Shown piece after piece: positions 53,204 through 63,128 of a stretch of 64,000 nt of DNA (the first letter of the stretch is position 1; each line of letters begins with the position of its first letter). Position numbers and translations under genes: made by a program. Source of the DNA: CAYMUL01 sp964393605 (GTDB lineage: Bacteria > Bacteroidota > Ignavibacteria > Ignavibacteriales > Ignavibacteriaceae). The notes under the pieces were generated by a model. The model was not told where the DNA came from and did not search any database. It saw nothing but the letters and a program-made list of their open reading frames with translations. The stretch spans positions 1 to 64,000 of the forward strand of contig CAYMUL010000012.1 in assembly GCA_964393605.1 (NCBI GenBank). Reading direction: 5' to 3'.

Positions 53204-56200
53204 ATGAAAAATTTATTGATCATTAAGAATTTATATTTTCTCCCACTATTCATGTTTATTTTGTATAATACTTCAAAAGCACAAACTTATAATGAATATC
53301 CTCTCTGGCCACAAAATATCGAAAGATATGAGATTAATGGCACTCCCTACTACCAAACAAGAATTTCAGGAGCATTTTGGGAACATGCATATGCGGGTAA
53401 GCAGGATGACTCCCCGAATGACAGAAATACTTTTCGCGCAATCTATACTTGGTCAGTTACGTCAATTCCTACTACTGCGATAATAACTTCTGCGAGATTA
53501 TATTTCAAAGGAATTGTTACCTCAAATGCGCCCTCGAATGAAACTGAATTTATATTTGAAGCAAAACAATTTCCAAATGCAAATTATAATAGCGGCGCTC
53601 AAGAACAATGGAACGCTATATCAAATTCAACAATATTATTCACGGAATCCCTTCCGAGAAGTCTTAGTCCTTACAACTATTACAAAGATTTCACTTCTGG
53701 AAGCAACTTTGTCGCTTATATACAAAGTAGTCTTTCTACAGGTAAATTTCATTTAGCATTTCGAATACCGGTATCATCAGAGGAAACCTGGGGTACGAAT
53801 AGAAATTTGCATGTTATCGATTTTAAATCAACTGATGCCTTTCCCCAACAGGCTCTTAAATTAGTCATCAACTACACAGTTCCTCCATTAACATTAACAG
53901 CTCAAAATAATTTTACAGGAGGTAGAATTTATGTTGATGATATGGTAAATGATAAAGCTGCGCCATACACATTTACTAAAAATATTAGCGAGAATGTAAC
54001 TCTGAAAGCCAAAGAACAAATTGATAATCTTGGTTACAATAGGATTTGGAATGATAATGAAGCCCCAAATGCTTTAAGTCGTTGGTATAAAAATGGGATC
54101 CCCGGTAGTTTTTCTATTGAAAATATGTTTAATGCAACACAGAGTGATAATAATGCAATTTACGAAGCGGGGTTACGTAAACTGTTTAACATTAACCGAA
54201 ATCTACTAACTGACGAAAATTCAGCAACTGAATTGATGACACAAATAGTCGAACAAAACAGCGAGACAATTTCAGCGCCAACACAGCAGATTGTTAACGG
54301 ACGCACATATAATTTTGCGGGTTGGACTGACGGAGAAACAAACAATACGCGCACCATTACTCCGGCAGATAATGAAACCTATACTGCATTGTACAAATTG
54401 CCCCATTATTCAAATCAAACGAATGCTTTCGAAAATAGCAGTGCACGGAAATTTGTAAAAACCAGCGATGGTGTAATGCATCTTGTTTATGAAAGCATGG
54501 GAAGAGTTTGGTATGAAAAAAGCACAAATAACGGAGTTAATTGGGTTTTGATGAATGATGGAAAACCTCTCTCCTTTAGCGAATCGAAATCGCCTACAAT
54601 TAGCCTGCGTTTTACAACAGGAAATATATACGATGTTGGAATTGTATATCAAGAAAAAAATGGAGATGGATATGATCTCATCTTCCATGCTTTCGGAACT
54701 AATTTTACCAATTGTACCGGATTGACTAGATTTACAATTTACAATTCAACCGAAGATTATTATGAAGAAGGGGAAATAACTTTTTCATGGCGTACAAACG
54801 GCGAAGTATTAGCGGTTTGGAAGAGTAAAGAAAATTTTGCCAGTCCCGAATATATTCTGAAGTATTGGTATGGTGCAATCGGTCCATGTGGTATTACAGA
54901 ATATCAACAAGGGCAGTTAACAACCGAAAGAGATGCTGAATACCCCACTACAGGTGTTTATGGAAATTCCTTCCACATTACATGGCATGAAACTGGTGAA
55001 TTATTCTACGCTTCTTACATCGGTGATAATACTTCAGGATTAACACCAAGTATTGAAAGAATTAACATTTCAGAAAACAATGGATACAATTACAATGAAC
55101 ACCCGTCTCTCACAGTATTGAATGACAACATTGCTCGCATTGCATGGATTGGGCAAAGGATGGATGAAACCGAATCAATGCAGAGTAACGTTGTTTTCAT
55201 GGCGCCGGATAACCCTTCACATTTTTGGACTTTCGGAAATAACGTTAGTTCAACAAACATCAATCGGCCAGATAATGTAAATGCATACGTAATTGGGTGG
55301 AGTGAAGATAACGGAAACGTAAACAAAATTGTTGATAACCACTTAAGTCAATCGTATATCAGAAATCTAAATCAACTTGGGAAAGATATTCAAATCTGTA
55401 ACGGTGCAACTTTTTCGCACATGAAGGCAACTGCTTTTAATACGAGTAATTCACCTTATTCATTTAATTTGAGCAATGATATTCAATCGTATTATGGCGT
55501 CTCAAAGAATACCAGTGCCACCTCCATCAGCGAAGGGCGGGAAGGAATTGTATCGAAAAATAAACTGCAATTTTATTTCGGCATGGGTGATATTAAAGTT
55601 GACGATGAACTTATCGGCTTCAAAGATATTGAAGAATCGGTACGTTTCTCAAATGTCTCAACTTTGAATAATTATCTAACTTCAAAACCGTTTCAGTTGT
55701 CAGACAATAGCAGTTTCTATTATAGTGTTCAGTTCGGCATAACCGATACAAGTTTTGCCCAAAACACGCTGACGGCAAATTCATTTGTTACGTTCCGCGT
55801 ATTGTTAGTGGATGATAACACAAACCAGTTACTCGGCGCTTATGACGAAGTAACTTACACTCTCGCAAATCTTCTTCAGCATAAGAATATCGGTTACCAG
55901 GTAAATACAACTGGAATAGGAAACAGAACAGTCCGTCTTGTATTGGAAGTAACGGATAACATCGAACCCAAATATGCACTAGCAGAAAAGTATGCAGACG
56001 ATAATGTAATAACAAAAGAGAAGTATGAGACGATAGAGTACAAGGGAAAACTTGGAATAACAGAATATGCATTAGCGCAGAATTATCCGAACCCATTCAA
56101 TCCGATAACGACGATTAACTATCAAATACCGAAGAGTGGAAGAGTTGTATTAAAAGTGTATGATATTCTCGGAAAAGAAATTGCAACACTTGTCAACGAA

Positions 56201-56323
56201 GAAAAAGAAATTGGCAGATATTCTGTGAACTTCGATGCGAGCAAACTATCCAGCGGAGTTTATCTGTACGAACTTGTAGCAAACGATTACCGAGCTGTGA
56301 AGAAACTAATGGTGATAAAATAA
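53204..56323 (+). CDS. Large secreted protein with a type IX secretion sorting domain
   Basis: 1039 residues. Signal peptide to about residue 27 (SKAQTYNEYP). An N-terminal beta domain (about 30-240), an AGWTDGETNNTRTI segment near 375-400 resembling the Listeria/Bacteroides repeat domain, then sialidase-like BNR stretches (GVMHLVYESMGRVWYEKSTN near 425-445; SFHITWHETGELFYASY). The last 84 residues (about 956-1039) are the Por/T9SS domain: ALAQNYPNPFNPITTINYQI, VYDILGKEI, LSSGVYLYELV, ending KLMVIK. It should be exported through the outer membrane and anchored. No catalytic residues assigned. It forms a cassette with the lipoprotein gene, bounded by repeats. Confidence 0.88.
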   Translation: MKNLLIIKNLYFLPLFMFILYNTSKAQTYNEYPLWPQNIERYEINGTPYYQTRISGAFWEHAYAGKQDDSPNDRNTFRAIYTWSVTSIPTTAIITSARLYFKGIVTSNAPSNETEFIFEAKQFPNANYNSGAQEQWNAISNSTILFTESLPRSLSPYNYYKDFTSGSNFVAYIQSSLSTGKFHLAFRIPVSSEETWGTNRNLHVIDFKSTDAFPQQALKLVINYTVPPLTLTAQNNFTGGRIYVDDMVNDKAAPYTFTKNISENVTLKAKEQIDNLGYNRIWNDNEAPNALSRWYKNGIPGSFSIENMFNATQSDNNAIYEAGLRKLFNINRNLLTDENSATELMTQIVEQNSETISAPTQQIVNGRTYNFAGWTDGETNNTRTITPADNETYTALYKLPHYSNQTNAFENSSARKFVKTSDGVMHLVYESMGRVWYEKSTNNGVNWVLMNDGKPLSFSESKSPTISLRFTTGNIYDVGIVYQEKNGDGYDLIFHAFGTNFTNCTGLTRFTIYNSTEDYYEEGEITFSWRTNGEVLAVWKSKENFASPEYILKYWYGAIGPCGITEYQQGQLTTERDAEYPTTGVYGNSFHITWHETGELFYASYIGDNTSGLTPSIERINISENNGYNYNEHPSLTVLNDNIARIAWIGQRMDETESMQSNVVFMAPDNPSHFWTFGNNVSSTNINRPDNVNAYVIGWSEDNGNVNKIVDNHLSQSYIRNLNQLGKDIQICNGATFSHMKATAFNTSNSPYSFNLSNDIQSYYGVSKNTSATSISEGREGIVSKNKLQFYFGMGDIKVDDELIGFKDIEESVRFSNVSTLNNYLTSKPFQLSDNSSFYYSVQFGITDTSFAQNTLTANSFVTFRVLLVDDNTNQLLGAYDEVTYTLANLLQHKNIGYQVNTTGIGNRTVRLVLEVTDNIEPKYALAEKYADDNVITKEKYETIEYKGKLGITEYALAQNYPNPFNPITTINYQIPKSGRVVLKVYDILGKEIATLVNEEKEIGRYSVNFDASKLSSGVYLYELVANDYRAVKKLMVIK

Positions 56324-56354
56324 TTAACAATTGAAAATTAATAATTAATAATTA

Positions 56355-56380
56355 GGTCGGGCGTATGCTCGACCTTTTTT
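56355..56380 (+). terminator. Rho-independent terminator after the T9SS protein gene
   Basis: GGTCGGGC / GCTCGACC stem (8 pairs with one wobble) with loop GTAT, followed by six T. Confidence 0.82.
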
Positions 56381-56385
56381 ATTTT

Positions 56386-56452
56386 GTAGAACAGAACCGT
56401 AGAACAGACTTTAGTCTGTTAACCATATTGCACAGACTAAAGTCTGCGCTAC
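56386..56452. mobile_element. MITE-like inverted-repeat element nested in the intergenic repeat
   Basis: Arms GTAGAACAGACTTTAGTCTG (56399-56418) and CAGACTAAAGTCTGCGCTAC (56433-56452) are inverted copies matching at 18 of 20 bases; each arm is itself palindromic (CAGACT-TT-AGTCTG). TTTTAT occurs on both sides (56377-56382 and 56455-56460) as a possible target duplication. No coding capacity. Confidence 0.6.
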
Positions 56453-56753
56453 ATTTTTATCCGTGCCAATCAGTTAAATCAGAGTCATCCGTGTGCTATC
56501 TTATTCCCTTACACTTACACTTACACATACACTTACACTCTCTTTTGAAATTAGTTTGTGAAAATCTAAAAGCACAGACTGATTTCGCCTGCTCAAATTC
56601 TCTTCAATAAACTTTAATTCACCGAATATAATTTTGTCCCCAAATTATTTTTCTTTCCTTACAAAAAATCTTTTTCAAATTAAAGTTGAAAATGAAATTA
56701 TATTTTTTGTAAAATGGAATCGAATATTCTTCTTTTCCGCAAATCAAAATTAA

Positions 56754-59700
56754 ATGTCAGATTTCATTCATTTACATAATCACACACACTATTCATTGCA
56801 AGACGGCGCATGCACTGTCGATGGATTAATTGACGCTGCAAAGAAATTTAACATGCCTGCCGTCGCGCTCACCGATCACGGTGTGCTTTATGGAATTCCG
56901 GAATTTTACAAGAAGGCAAAAAAATCCGGCATAAAACCAATCATTGGAATGGAAGCATATATCACGCTTGAAGGCACGCGGTTCGAGCGTGAAAGATTGG
57001 ATGTTGGAGCCGACGGCGATAAGAAAAAATCGTACAACCATTTAATTCTTCTTGCAAAAAATTTTAAGGGTTATAAAAATTTAATTAAACTTTCTTCACT
57101 CGGATTTTTGGAAGGATTCTATTATAAACCGCGCATCGATATGGAACTGTTGAAAAAATATTCAGAAGGATTGATTTGCACTTCGGCATGTATCGGCGGT
57201 GTTATTAATACTCATCTAATAAATAATAATTACAAGCGCGCAAAAGAAATTGCAATTCAGTTCAAAGAAATTTTCGATAAAGATTTTTATCTCGAAATTC
57301 AAAATCATGGATTTGAAAAAGATGAAATTGTAATGCGCGATGTTCCGAAACTTGCGCAGGAGTTGAATCTCGAAATTCTTGCAACTAACGATTGTCATTA
57401 CATAAATCAAGAAGATGCAATCGCACACAACATTCTTCTTTTAATGTCGGATAAGAATAACACTCCCTACAATCAACTTCGTTACAAGACCGACCAAATT
57501 TATTTTAAATCGCAAGAGGAGATGAAAGCACTCTTTAAAAAACTCCCGAAGGCGATTGAGAATACAATCGCAATCACCGAAAAAATAAATTTGGAATTGA
57601 AGACCGATGAAATGTATTTCCCGGAATTTCCGATTCCCGAAGAGTCGAATGCAAAAACACTCAACGAATATCTCCGGCAATTGACAGATGAAGGAACTAA
57701 AAAAAGATTCACAAACATTAGCTCTGAAATAAAAGATAGAATTGATTTTGAATTGGCAACAATAAACTCGATGGGTTTTGCAGGATATTTTTTAATTGTT
57801 CAAGATTTTATAAACGCCGCGAAGCGGAGTCAAATTCCTGTTGGTCCCGGAAGAGGAAGCGTTGCAGGAAGTTTAGTAGCGTACGTTCTTGGAATTACAG
57901 AAATCGATCCTTTGAGATATGATTTACTGTTCGAAAGATTTTTGAATCCCGAAAGAAAATCAATGCCCGATATCGACGTTGATTTTGCAGACGATCAACG
58001 CGCCGAAGTTATTGATTATGTTAAGAAAAAATATGGTTCGAAATCCGTTTCGCAAATTATTACATTCAACAGATTATCATCCAAACAAGTTCTTCGCGAT
58101 GTTGCGCGCGTTTTGCAAATTCCAATTCCTGTAGTGAACAACATTACTAAATTCATTCCTTCTAAGTTCGGGAAAGTTGCCACAATTGATGAAGCACTAA
58201 AAGATGTTCCCGAACTTAAACAGGTGCGCAATTCCAAAGATGAACAAATTCTCAATCTAATTAAATATGCAAAAGTTTTGGAAGGGATGAACAGAAACAT
58301 GTCCAAGCACGCCGCGGGGGTTGTGATTACTCCGGGCGAAGCATCGAATTATGTTCCGCTTGCAACAGCGCAATCGCAAGAAGAAATTGTTACACAATAC
58401 AACATGAAAGAACTTGAAGATGCCGGCTTGCTCAAGATGGATTTTCTTGGGCTTTCAACTCTGACGGTTATTAAAGATACAATCAAACTTGTGAAAAAAA
58501 ATCACAACGTAGAAATTGATATTCAGGAATTACAACTTGATGATCAGAAAACATTCGAGACTTTTTCGAAGGGACAAACGACAGGAGTTTTTCAGTTTGA
58601 ATCTCCTCCGATGCGCGAGTATTTAAAAAAATTAAAACCGAATTCGATAAAAGATTTAGCCGCGATGAATGCACTCTATCGTCCGGGTCCGATGGATTTT
58701 ATTAATGACTTCATTGATAGAAAATTCGGAAGAAAAAAAATTGTTAATCAACATCCGATTGTTGAACCGATACTTCGCGAAACTTACGGCATCATTGTTT
58801 ATCAAGAACAGGTAATTCAAATTGCAAATAAAGTTGCGGGAATGACTTTAGCTCAAGCCGATTTACTTCGCCGTGCGATGGGAAAAAAAGATGAGCGCGC
58901 AATGAATGAACAAAAAGAAATTTTCGTCAACGGCGCAGTTGCAAATAATCTTTCACAAAAAGCGGCGATTGAAATTTTCGAAACGATTCACAAGTTTGCA
59001 AATTATGGTTTTAACAAAAGCCACTCCGTTGCATACGCATTAATAGCATATCAAACGGCATATCTCAAAACTCATTACCCTGCGGAATTTTTAGCCGCTA
59101 ACTTAAAGAGTGAATTCAACGACAAAACTAAAGTAGCAAAATTTTTAGATGAATGTCGCAAACTCAAAATTGAAATCGTTCCTCCCGATATAAATTATCC
59201 TTCCGTTTTTTTCGATGTGTATAAAGGAAAAATTTCATTCGGACTTTCGGCAATTAAAAATGTTGGCGTCAATGCCGTTGAAGAAATAATTAAGAAGAGA
59301 AATGATTTAAAAAGAAAGTTTAAAAGCATCTATGATTTTTGTTCGAATACCGATACCCGGCTCGTAAATAAAAGAGTGCTAGAAGGTTTGACTTTAGCGG
59401 GCGCATTCGATTCTATAAATAAAAATCGCCACGAACTTTTTGAATCGGTTGAAGACGCACTCAACTTTGGAAGTAGTGTTTCCGAATTTAAAATGAGAAG
59501 CACAACAAGTTTATTCGGCGAAGCGAGCGAAGAAACTTTTCCCGAACCGATTCCAAAAAAAATTGAACCCTGGAGTTACAGAGAAAATCTTGCAAAGGAA
59601 AGGGAAGTGATCGGTTTTTATGTTTCCGATCATCCGCTAAAGAAATATGAATTGGAGTATCGCTCCTTCGCAAATATTCATCTCGGCGAAGCGGAAGAAC

Positions 59701-60212
59701 TTGGCGATAAAGTTAGTGTTCACGCTTGCGGAATGATTACGAACTTAACAACTAAAATGGATCGTTCTTCGCGAATGATGGCATTCTTCACTCTTGATGA
59801 TTTTTCCGGTTCAGGTGAATGCTTGATGTTCGCCGGTTCATACGAAAAATATAAAGAATATATTTTTGAAGAAAGCGCCGTATTGATTGAAGCCAAAACC
59901 GAAAGTAGCGGCGATGCAGTTAAACTGCACGTCGAAGCCGTTATTCCTCTCGATAAAGCGAGAGAGCGTTATACTAAATTCGTAAAAATTATAACCGATG
60001 CAGAAAAAGTTGACGTCAACACTATTGCGCACTTGCGAAAGTTGTTTGAAAAATATTCGGGAAATTTTCCTGTCCTGATTGAACTCTTGAACAACGGCGG
60101 AGAGAGCAGAATTTTCAAATCGGAAAAATTTTTAATAGAACCATCCGATAATTTTATCGCAGAAATTACTTCCGTATTAGGTGAAGAATCTGTTTCATTA
60201 ATTTCAAAGTAA
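56754..60212 (+). CDS. dnaE: DNA polymerase III subunit alpha
   Basis: 1152 residues, DnaE1 type. PHP domain first (HLHNHTHYSLQDGA, then ALTDHG), then the C-family polymerase core: GPGRGSVAGSLVAYVLGI, and MPDIDVDFADDQR at 404-416 giving catalytic Asp406 and Asp408; SKHAAGVVI and FNKSHSVAYALIAYQTAYLK follow, then a helix-hairpin-helix region and an OB fold near 1000-1080 (VSVHACGMITNL, FFTLDDFSG). Starts with ATG and no strong ribosome site; begins right after the repeat region. Confidence 0.97.
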   Translation: MSDFIHLHNHTHYSLQDGACTVDGLIDAAKKFNMPAVALTDHGVLYGIPEFYKKAKKSGIKPIIGMEAYITLEGTRFERERLDVGADGDKKKSYNHLILLAKNFKGYKNLIKLSSLGFLEGFYYKPRIDMELLKKYSEGLICTSACIGGVINTHLINNNYKRAKEIAIQFKEIFDKDFYLEIQNHGFEKDEIVMRDVPKLAQELNLEILATNDCHYINQEDAIAHNILLLMSDKNNTPYNQLRYKTDQIYFKSQEEMKALFKKLPKAIENTIAITEKINLELKTDEMYFPEFPIPEESNAKTLNEYLRQLTDEGTKKRFTNISSEIKDRIDFELATINSMGFAGYFLIVQDFINAAKRSQIPVGPGRGSVAGSLVAYVLGITEIDPLRYDLLFERFLNPERKSMPDIDVDFADDQRAEVIDYVKKKYGSKSVSQIITFNRLSSKQVLRDVARVLQIPIPVVNNITKFIPSKFGKVATIDEALKDVPELKQVRNSKDEQILNLIKYAKVLEGMNRNMSKHAAGVVITPGEASNYVPLATAQSQEEIVTQYNMKELEDAGLLKMDFLGLSTLTVIKDTIKLVKKNHNVEIDIQELQLDDQKTFETFSKGQTTGVFQFESPPMREYLKKLKPNSIKDLAAMNALYRPGPMDFINDFIDRKFGRKKIVNQHPIVEPILRETYGIIVYQEQVIQIANKVAGMTLAQADLLRRAMGKKDERAMNEQKEIFVNGAVANNLSQKAAIEIFETIHKFANYGFNKSHSVAYALIAYQTAYLKTHYPAEFLAANLKSEFNDKTKVAKFLDECRKLKIEIVPPDINYPSVFFDVYKGKISFGLSAIKNVGVNAVEEIIKKRNDLKRKFKSIYDFCSNTDTRLVNKRVLEGLTLAGAFDSINKNRHELFESVEDALNFGSSVSEFKMRSTTSLFGEASEETFPEPIPKKIEPWSYRENLAKEREVIGFYVSDHPLKKYELEYRSFANIHLGEAEELGDKVSVHACGMITNLTTKMDRSSRMMAFFTLDDFSGSGECLMFAGSYEKYKEYIFEESAVLIEAKTESSGDAVKLHVEAVIPLDKARERYTKFVKIITDAEKVDVNTIAHLRKLFEKYSGNFPVLIELLNNGGESRIFKSEKFLIEPSDNFIAEITSVLGEESVSLISK

Positions 60213-60230
60213 AAAATGAATAACTTCTCG

Positions 60231-60259
60231 TTGCCGAAAAGCACTTCATTTTGTATAAT
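60231..60259 (+). promoter_or_regulatory. Promoter of fabI
   Basis: TTGCCG at 60231-60236 and TATAAT at 60254-60259, 17-base spacer; a classical sigma-70-like pair 39 bp before the ATG. Confidence 0.65.
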
Positions 60260-60298
60260 TGACCACTAATTTTTTCAAAACAAAAACGAGGTAAAAAA

Positions 60299-61126
60299 AT
60301 GGGCGGATATCCAAAAGGCGAAAAATGGGCACTGATACTTGGCGCCTCTTCCGGCTTTGGCGAAGCCGCATCTATGCGTCTTGCCGAAGATGGTTACAAC
60401 ATTGTCGGAGTACATCTGGACAGACAGGCAACAATGCCCAACGTTGAAAAAATTGTTGCACACATTAAAGCGCAAGGTGTAGAAGCTCTCTTCTTCAATG
60501 TTAATGCTGCAGACGAAAAAAAGAGAAGCGAAATAATTGATACTCTCAAAAATCATCCAAAGGGAAAAATAAAAATTTTTGTTCTCATGCACTCACTCGC
60601 ATTCGGAACCTTAAAACCATTCGTTTCTTTTTCGGCCGATCAAACAATGACAAAAGCGCAAATGGAAATGACTGTTGACGTTATGGCTCATTCTTTAGTT
60701 TATTGGACGCAGGCTCTTGTTGCCGAAGATATGTTCGAACGAAAGGGAAGAATTTTTGCAATGACTTCCAGCGGCGGGCATTCGGTGATTCCATTTTACG
60801 GCGCGGTCTCTGCGGCTAAAGCAACACTCGAATCTCACATTCGTCAACTCGCTTGCGAATTAGGACCGCTCGAAGTTGCGGCACATTCTATCATGGCAGG
60901 AGTAACAGATACACCTGCATTGAGAAAAATTCCCGGCAATTCTCCGATGATCGAAGTTGCAATTCGAAAAAACCCGAGAGGAAGATTAACTTCTCCCGAA
61001 GATGTTGCAAAAGTCATTTCTATTTTATGTCAGGATGGCGCCGAATGGATTAACGGAGGATTGATTCATGCTGATGGTGGCGAAGATATTATTAATTATG
61101 TCGGACAAGGAAAACCAATTCAATAA
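60299..61126 (+). CDS. Enoyl-[acyl-carrier-protein] reductase, SDR type (FabI/FabL-like)
   Basis: 275 residues. Reduces enoyl-ACP in the last step of fatty-acid elongation. Glycine motif LILGASSGFGEAA at 12-24; the catalytic pair is Tyr167 and Lys174 (YGAVSAAK), the Y-x6-K spacing of enoyl reductases rather than the Y-x3-K of ordinary SDRs. GGLIHADGGED near the end is the usual cofactor-side motif. FabL (enoyl-ACP reductase III) is close; FabI proper usually has a longer N-terminal GKRALI-type strand. AACGAGGTAAAAAA precedes the ATG. Confidence 0.85.
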   Translation: MGGYPKGEKWALILGASSGFGEAASMRLAEDGYNIVGVHLDRQATMPNVEKIVAHIKAQGVEALFFNVNAADEKKRSEIIDTLKNHPKGKIKIFVLMHSLAFGTLKPFVSFSADQTMTKAQMEMTVDVMAHSLVYWTQALVAEDMFERKGRIFAMTSSGGHSVIPFYGAVSAAKATLESHIRQLACELGPLEVAAHSIMAGVTDTPALRKIPGNSPMIEVAIRKNPRGRLTSPEDVAKVISILCQDGAEWINGGLIHADGGEDIINYVGQGKPIQ

Positions 61127-61147
61127 ATTTTTTTTAAGAAAGGAAAT

Positions 61148-61468
61148 ATGAAACCAATTACAATTACTGATCAAAATTTTTCGAACGAAGTTGAAAAATC
61201 GGATAAACCTGTACTAATAGATTTTTGGGCAACGTGGTGCGGACCGTGCAGAGTTATTGCCCCCGTCGTTGAAGAACTTGCAAAAGAATATGAAGGCAAA
61301 GTTAAAATCGGAAAACTTGATATTGATGAAAACCAACAAACTGCGATGAAGTATGGAGTGAGAAGCATTCCTACTTTATTATTATTTAAGAACGGACAGG
61401 TTGTCGATACAATTATTGGTGCTCACCCGAAAGCGCACATCGTACAACGCCTCGCTTCTCATTCATAA
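61148..61468 (+). CDS. trxA: Thioredoxin
   Basis: 106 residues, classical: FWATWCGPCRVIAPV with Cys31 and Cys34, the cis-proline in RSIPTLLLFKNG, and a final GAHPKAHIVQRL. Cytoplasmic; no signal peptide. AAGGAAAT before the ATG. It lies 21 bp after the enoyl reductase, so it may share its promoter. Confidence 0.96.
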   Translation: MKPITITDQNFSNEVEKSDKPVLIDFWATWCGPCRVIAPVVEELAKEYEGKVKIGKLDIDENQQTAMKYGVRSIPTLLLFKNGQVVDTIIGAHPKAHIVQRLASHS

Positions 61469-61501
61469 TTTTTACTTTTAATTTTTTTCTTAAAAAGGAA
61501 A

Positions 61502-63082
61502 ATGAAAAAAATAATTATCACCGATTCGGTGGATGCAAAAAGTGTAGATGTTCTTAATGCCGCAGGCTATAAAGTTGATTACAAACCCGGCTTGCCAAAA
61601 GAAGAAATAAAAAAAATTATTTCAAACTATCATGGTTTAATTGTTCGCAGTGATACGAAGGTTACAGACGACTTAATTTCTTTAATGGAAAATATGGAAG
61701 TTATCGGAAGAGCAGGTAGCGGTGTTGATAACATCGATACCCAAGCCGCAACACGTAAAGGCATAATCGTTATGAACACTCCCGGCGGAAATACAATTTC
61801 TACCGCTGAACACACGATGTCTTTAATGCTTTCAATGTGCAGAAATATTCCGCAAGCCGATGCTTCCATAAAAAAAGGAAAATGGGATAGAAAAAATTTT
61901 AAAGGCACTGAAGTTTATGGAAAAACACTCGGAGTTGTTGGGCTTGGAAAAATCGGAAGAGAAGTTGCATTTCGTTCCAAAGCATTTGGAATGAATGTAA
62001 TCGGTTACGATCCGCTTCTTTCCGAAGAAGCCGCCGCGAAAATGAATTTGCAAATGGTTCCGCTAGAAAATATTTTTTCAGAATCGGATATCATCACCGT
62101 TCATGTTCCACTCGATGAGAAAACAAAAAATCTTCTTTCACAAAAAACTTTTGCTCTTTGCAAAAAAGGTGTTAAGGTTATAAACTGCGCACGCGGTGGA
62201 ATAATTAATGAAGATGATTTGCTCGCCGCTTTAAACACCGGACAAGTCTCTTCTGCTGCAATGGATGTTTTTATTTCCGAGCCGCCTGATTTTTCACATG
62301 CACTACTTTCCCATCCCAAAGTTGTAACTACACCGCACCTCGGCGCATCAACGGAAGAAGCGCAGGAGAAAGTTGCAATTCAAATTGCCGAACAAATTGT
62401 CGATCTTTTCAAAAACAAAAAAGTTCGCGGTGCCGTAAATGCTTCTGCGGTTGAACAGATTGCAAACAAAGAACTCGCCCCATATGTACAGCTTGCAGAA
62501 AAGTTAGGAGAACTTCAAGCATTCTTTATAAAAGGAAAATTGCAAAAAATTGTTATCGGTACTTTCGGAGAATTATTGAGCGATGCGAACGGATTGCTGC
62601 AAGCCGCATTATTAAAGGGTTTTCTTTCAAAGATGTTGACCGAAAATGTGAATCTCATCAACGCTCCTTTTCTTGCAAAGGAGATGGGATTGATTGTCGA
62701 TGAAATTCAAATCGGGAAAAATCCAAACTTCTCAAATTTAATTTCAGTTGAATTTATTTCCGATGTGAAGAAAAAATTTGAAGGAACGGTTTTCGGCGCA
62801 AGTGATATTCGCGTTGTTGCAATAGATAATTTTAAATTGGAAATAAGACCATTCGGAAATTTACTTTTCTATTCCAACATTGATAAACCGGGAGTTCTTG
62901 CGATGGTGGGAAAAATTCTTGCAGATGAAAAAATAAATATTGCAGGTCTTTCACTCGGAAGAATTGCGCAAGGAGATGAAGCGTTAACAGTTGTTTCTGT
63001 CGACTCAGAAATTCCTGAAAATACTTTAAAACAAATTTCTTTCATTAATGGTGTTACCGAAGTATATTCGGTTAAAATTTAG
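61502..63082 (+). CDS. serA: D-3-phosphoglycerate dehydrogenase
   Basis: 526 residues, long (type I) form. First step of serine synthesis. NAD site VVGLGKIGREVA at 145-156, RAGSGVDNID at 70-79 and NCARGGIINEDDL with the catalytic Arg; the His of TTPHLGASTEEAQ completes the site. Residues about 320-450 are the allosteric-substrate-binding domain and the last 75 residues an ACT domain (NIDKPGVLAMVGKIL), which gives serine feedback inhibition. AAAAGGAAA before the ATG. Last gene before a fresh promoter. Confidence 0.96.
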   Translation: MKKIIITDSVDAKSVDVLNAAGYKVDYKPGLPKEEIKKIISNYHGLIVRSDTKVTDDLISLMENMEVIGRAGSGVDNIDTQAATRKGIIVMNTPGGNTISTAEHTMSLMLSMCRNIPQADASIKKGKWDRKNFKGTEVYGKTLGVVGLGKIGREVAFRSKAFGMNVIGYDPLLSEEAAAKMNLQMVPLENIFSESDIITVHVPLDEKTKNLLSQKTFALCKKGVKVINCARGGIINEDDLLAALNTGQVSSAAMDVFISEPPDFSHALLSHPKVVTTPHLGASTEEAQEKVAIQIAEQIVDLFKNKKVRGAVNASAVEQIANKELAPYVQLAEKLGELQAFFIKGKLQKIVIGTFGELLSDANGLLQAALLKGFLSKMLTENVNLINAPFLAKEMGLIVDEIQIGKNPNFSNLISVEFISDVKKKFEGTVFGASDIRVVAIDNFKLEIRPFGNLLFYSNIDKPGVLAMVGKILADEKINIAGLSLGRIAQGDEALTVVSVDSEIPENTLKQISFINGVTEVYSVKI

Positions 63083-63099
63083 GATTAATAAAAAAAACC

Positions 63100-63128
63100 T
63101 TGACATTATTGTAAAAAATTCTTAAATC
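63100..63128 (+). promoter_or_regulatory. Promoter of the secreted BNR-like protein gene
   Basis: TTGACA at 63100-63105 and TTAAAT/TAAATC at 63122-63128, 16-17 bases apart. The gene starts 150 bp downstream, so the message would have a long AT-rich leader. Confidence 0.55.

Larger units (their letters stand above)
56324..56753 (+). repeat. Composite intergenic repeat, copy B, with a nested inverted-repeat insertion
   Basis: Same module order as the repeat at 51546: AATTAAT-rich piece (56322-56354), hairpin terminator (56355-56374), ATCCGTGCCAATCAG (56459-56473) and TTACAC hexamers (56510-56540). Between hairpin and ATCCGTG it contains an extra segment of about 67 bp (56386-56452) absent from the first copy. 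Positions 56600-56753 are the AT-rich dnaE leader. Confidence 0.88.
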
